Source: Treponema sp. (GTDB taxonomy: Bacteria; Spirochaetota; Spirochaetia; Treponematales; Breznakiellaceae). From it: DNA of 6,271 nucleotides. The stretch lies in contig JAIRTS010000098.1 of the NCBI GenBank assembly GCA_031254795.1, positions 1-6,271 on the forward strand, given 5' to 3'. Position 1 is the stretch's first letter; every line of letters starts with the position of its first letter. Both the position numbers and the translations under genes were made by a program. Below are positions 6,110 through 6,271 of the stretch, piece by piece. The notes beneath the pieces were generated by a model, which ran no database searches, was not told the DNA's origin, and worked only from the letters and a program-made list of their open reading frames with translations.

Positions 6110-6145
6110 AACCTTTGGATTCCAAAGGTTTTCGTTAATTTTTTT
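6110..6145 (+). terminator. Intrinsic terminator
   Basis: AACCTTTGG (6110-6118) pairs perfectly with CCAAAGGTT (6122-6130) around a 3-base loop. T-rich sequence follows, ending in seven consecutive T at 6139-6145. This is a good Rho-independent terminator for plus-strand transcription. There is no obvious plus-strand gene immediately before it, so it may be left from a lost gene or serve an unseen small RNA in 5940-6110. Confidence 0.65.
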
Positions 6146-6271
6146 ACAAAACAAGAGGCGCCTTCTTGAATTTTTCCGTTATAAAGATTACCCTTACACA
6201 CAGAGGTTTTCCCAAGTTATGGGGAAATAGCTCTAGGGAGCGGCAGTATGACCGAGGGAAAATTCATCTGA

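Larger units (their letters stand above)
5919..6271. other. About 350 bp with no convincing gene
   Basis: This tail contains the putative right end of the IS630 element, a small palindrome (5990-6007), a GC-rich hairpin (6070-6085) and an intrinsic terminator (6110-6145). The remainder (6146-6271) shows no recognisable gene. It has a weak hairpin TTTCCC (6208-6213) with GGGAAA (6222-6227), and an AGGGAG (6235-6240) seven bases before an ATG at 6248 that opens only eight codons (MTEGKFI then TGA) at the window edge. It reads as a patchwork of mobile-element ends and intergenic DNA. Confidence 0.5.

Overview
The window reads as chromosomal DNA of a motile bacterium with Shine-Dalgarno-led genes and sigma70-type promoters. 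The chemoreceptor signalling tip (NILAMNAAIEAAHAGE, with His where proteobacteria usually have Arg) and the ketol-acid reductoisomerase loop GLYEGSKSW resemble spirochaete (Treponema-like) or Firmicutes proteins more than Proteobacteria. That placement is an inference from memory of these families and is only moderately supported. A haemerythrin-bearing chemoreceptor fits a microaerophile or an anaerobe that has to sense oxygen.

Layout. Positions 1-56 hold a candidate promoter placed so close to the first gene that its transcript would be nearly leaderless. 57-551 (+) is the acetolactate synthase regulatory subunit and 659-1663 (+) is ketol-acid reductoisomerase: two consecutive steps of valine/leucine/isoleucine synthesis, evidently an ilv operon whose ilvB would lie just outside the left edge. 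The 107-bp gap between them is almost filled by a structured repeat (552-647). A GC-rich double hairpin (1672-1705) separates ilvC from the convergent gene at 1726-4752 (-).

That gene encodes a 1008-residue chemoreceptor with domain order TM, periplasmic dCache, TM, HAMP, methyl-accepting signalling domain, PilZ (c-di-GMP binding motifs intact) and C-terminal bacteriohaemerythrin (all seven iron ligands intact). It has a strong upstream promoter and a leader of about 180 nt that folds into four consecutive hairpins. Most of that leader is a second copy of the repeat found before ilvC, so the two transcription units carry the same small dispersed element.

4969-6271 is accessory DNA. It holds an IS630-family (DD34E) transposase on the minus strand split over three reading frames by two single-base losses, then about 350 bp without a convincing gene. 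That tail carries a short palindrome related to the repeat, a GC-rich hairpin, a good intrinsic terminator, and an unassigned stretch running to the window edge.

The most interesting items are the chemoreceptor that appears to combine extracytoplasmic ligand, c-di-GMP and O2 (or redox/NO) inputs in one polypeptide, and the dispersed structured repeat with a compensatory base-pair change and a precise 17-nt hairpin insertion.
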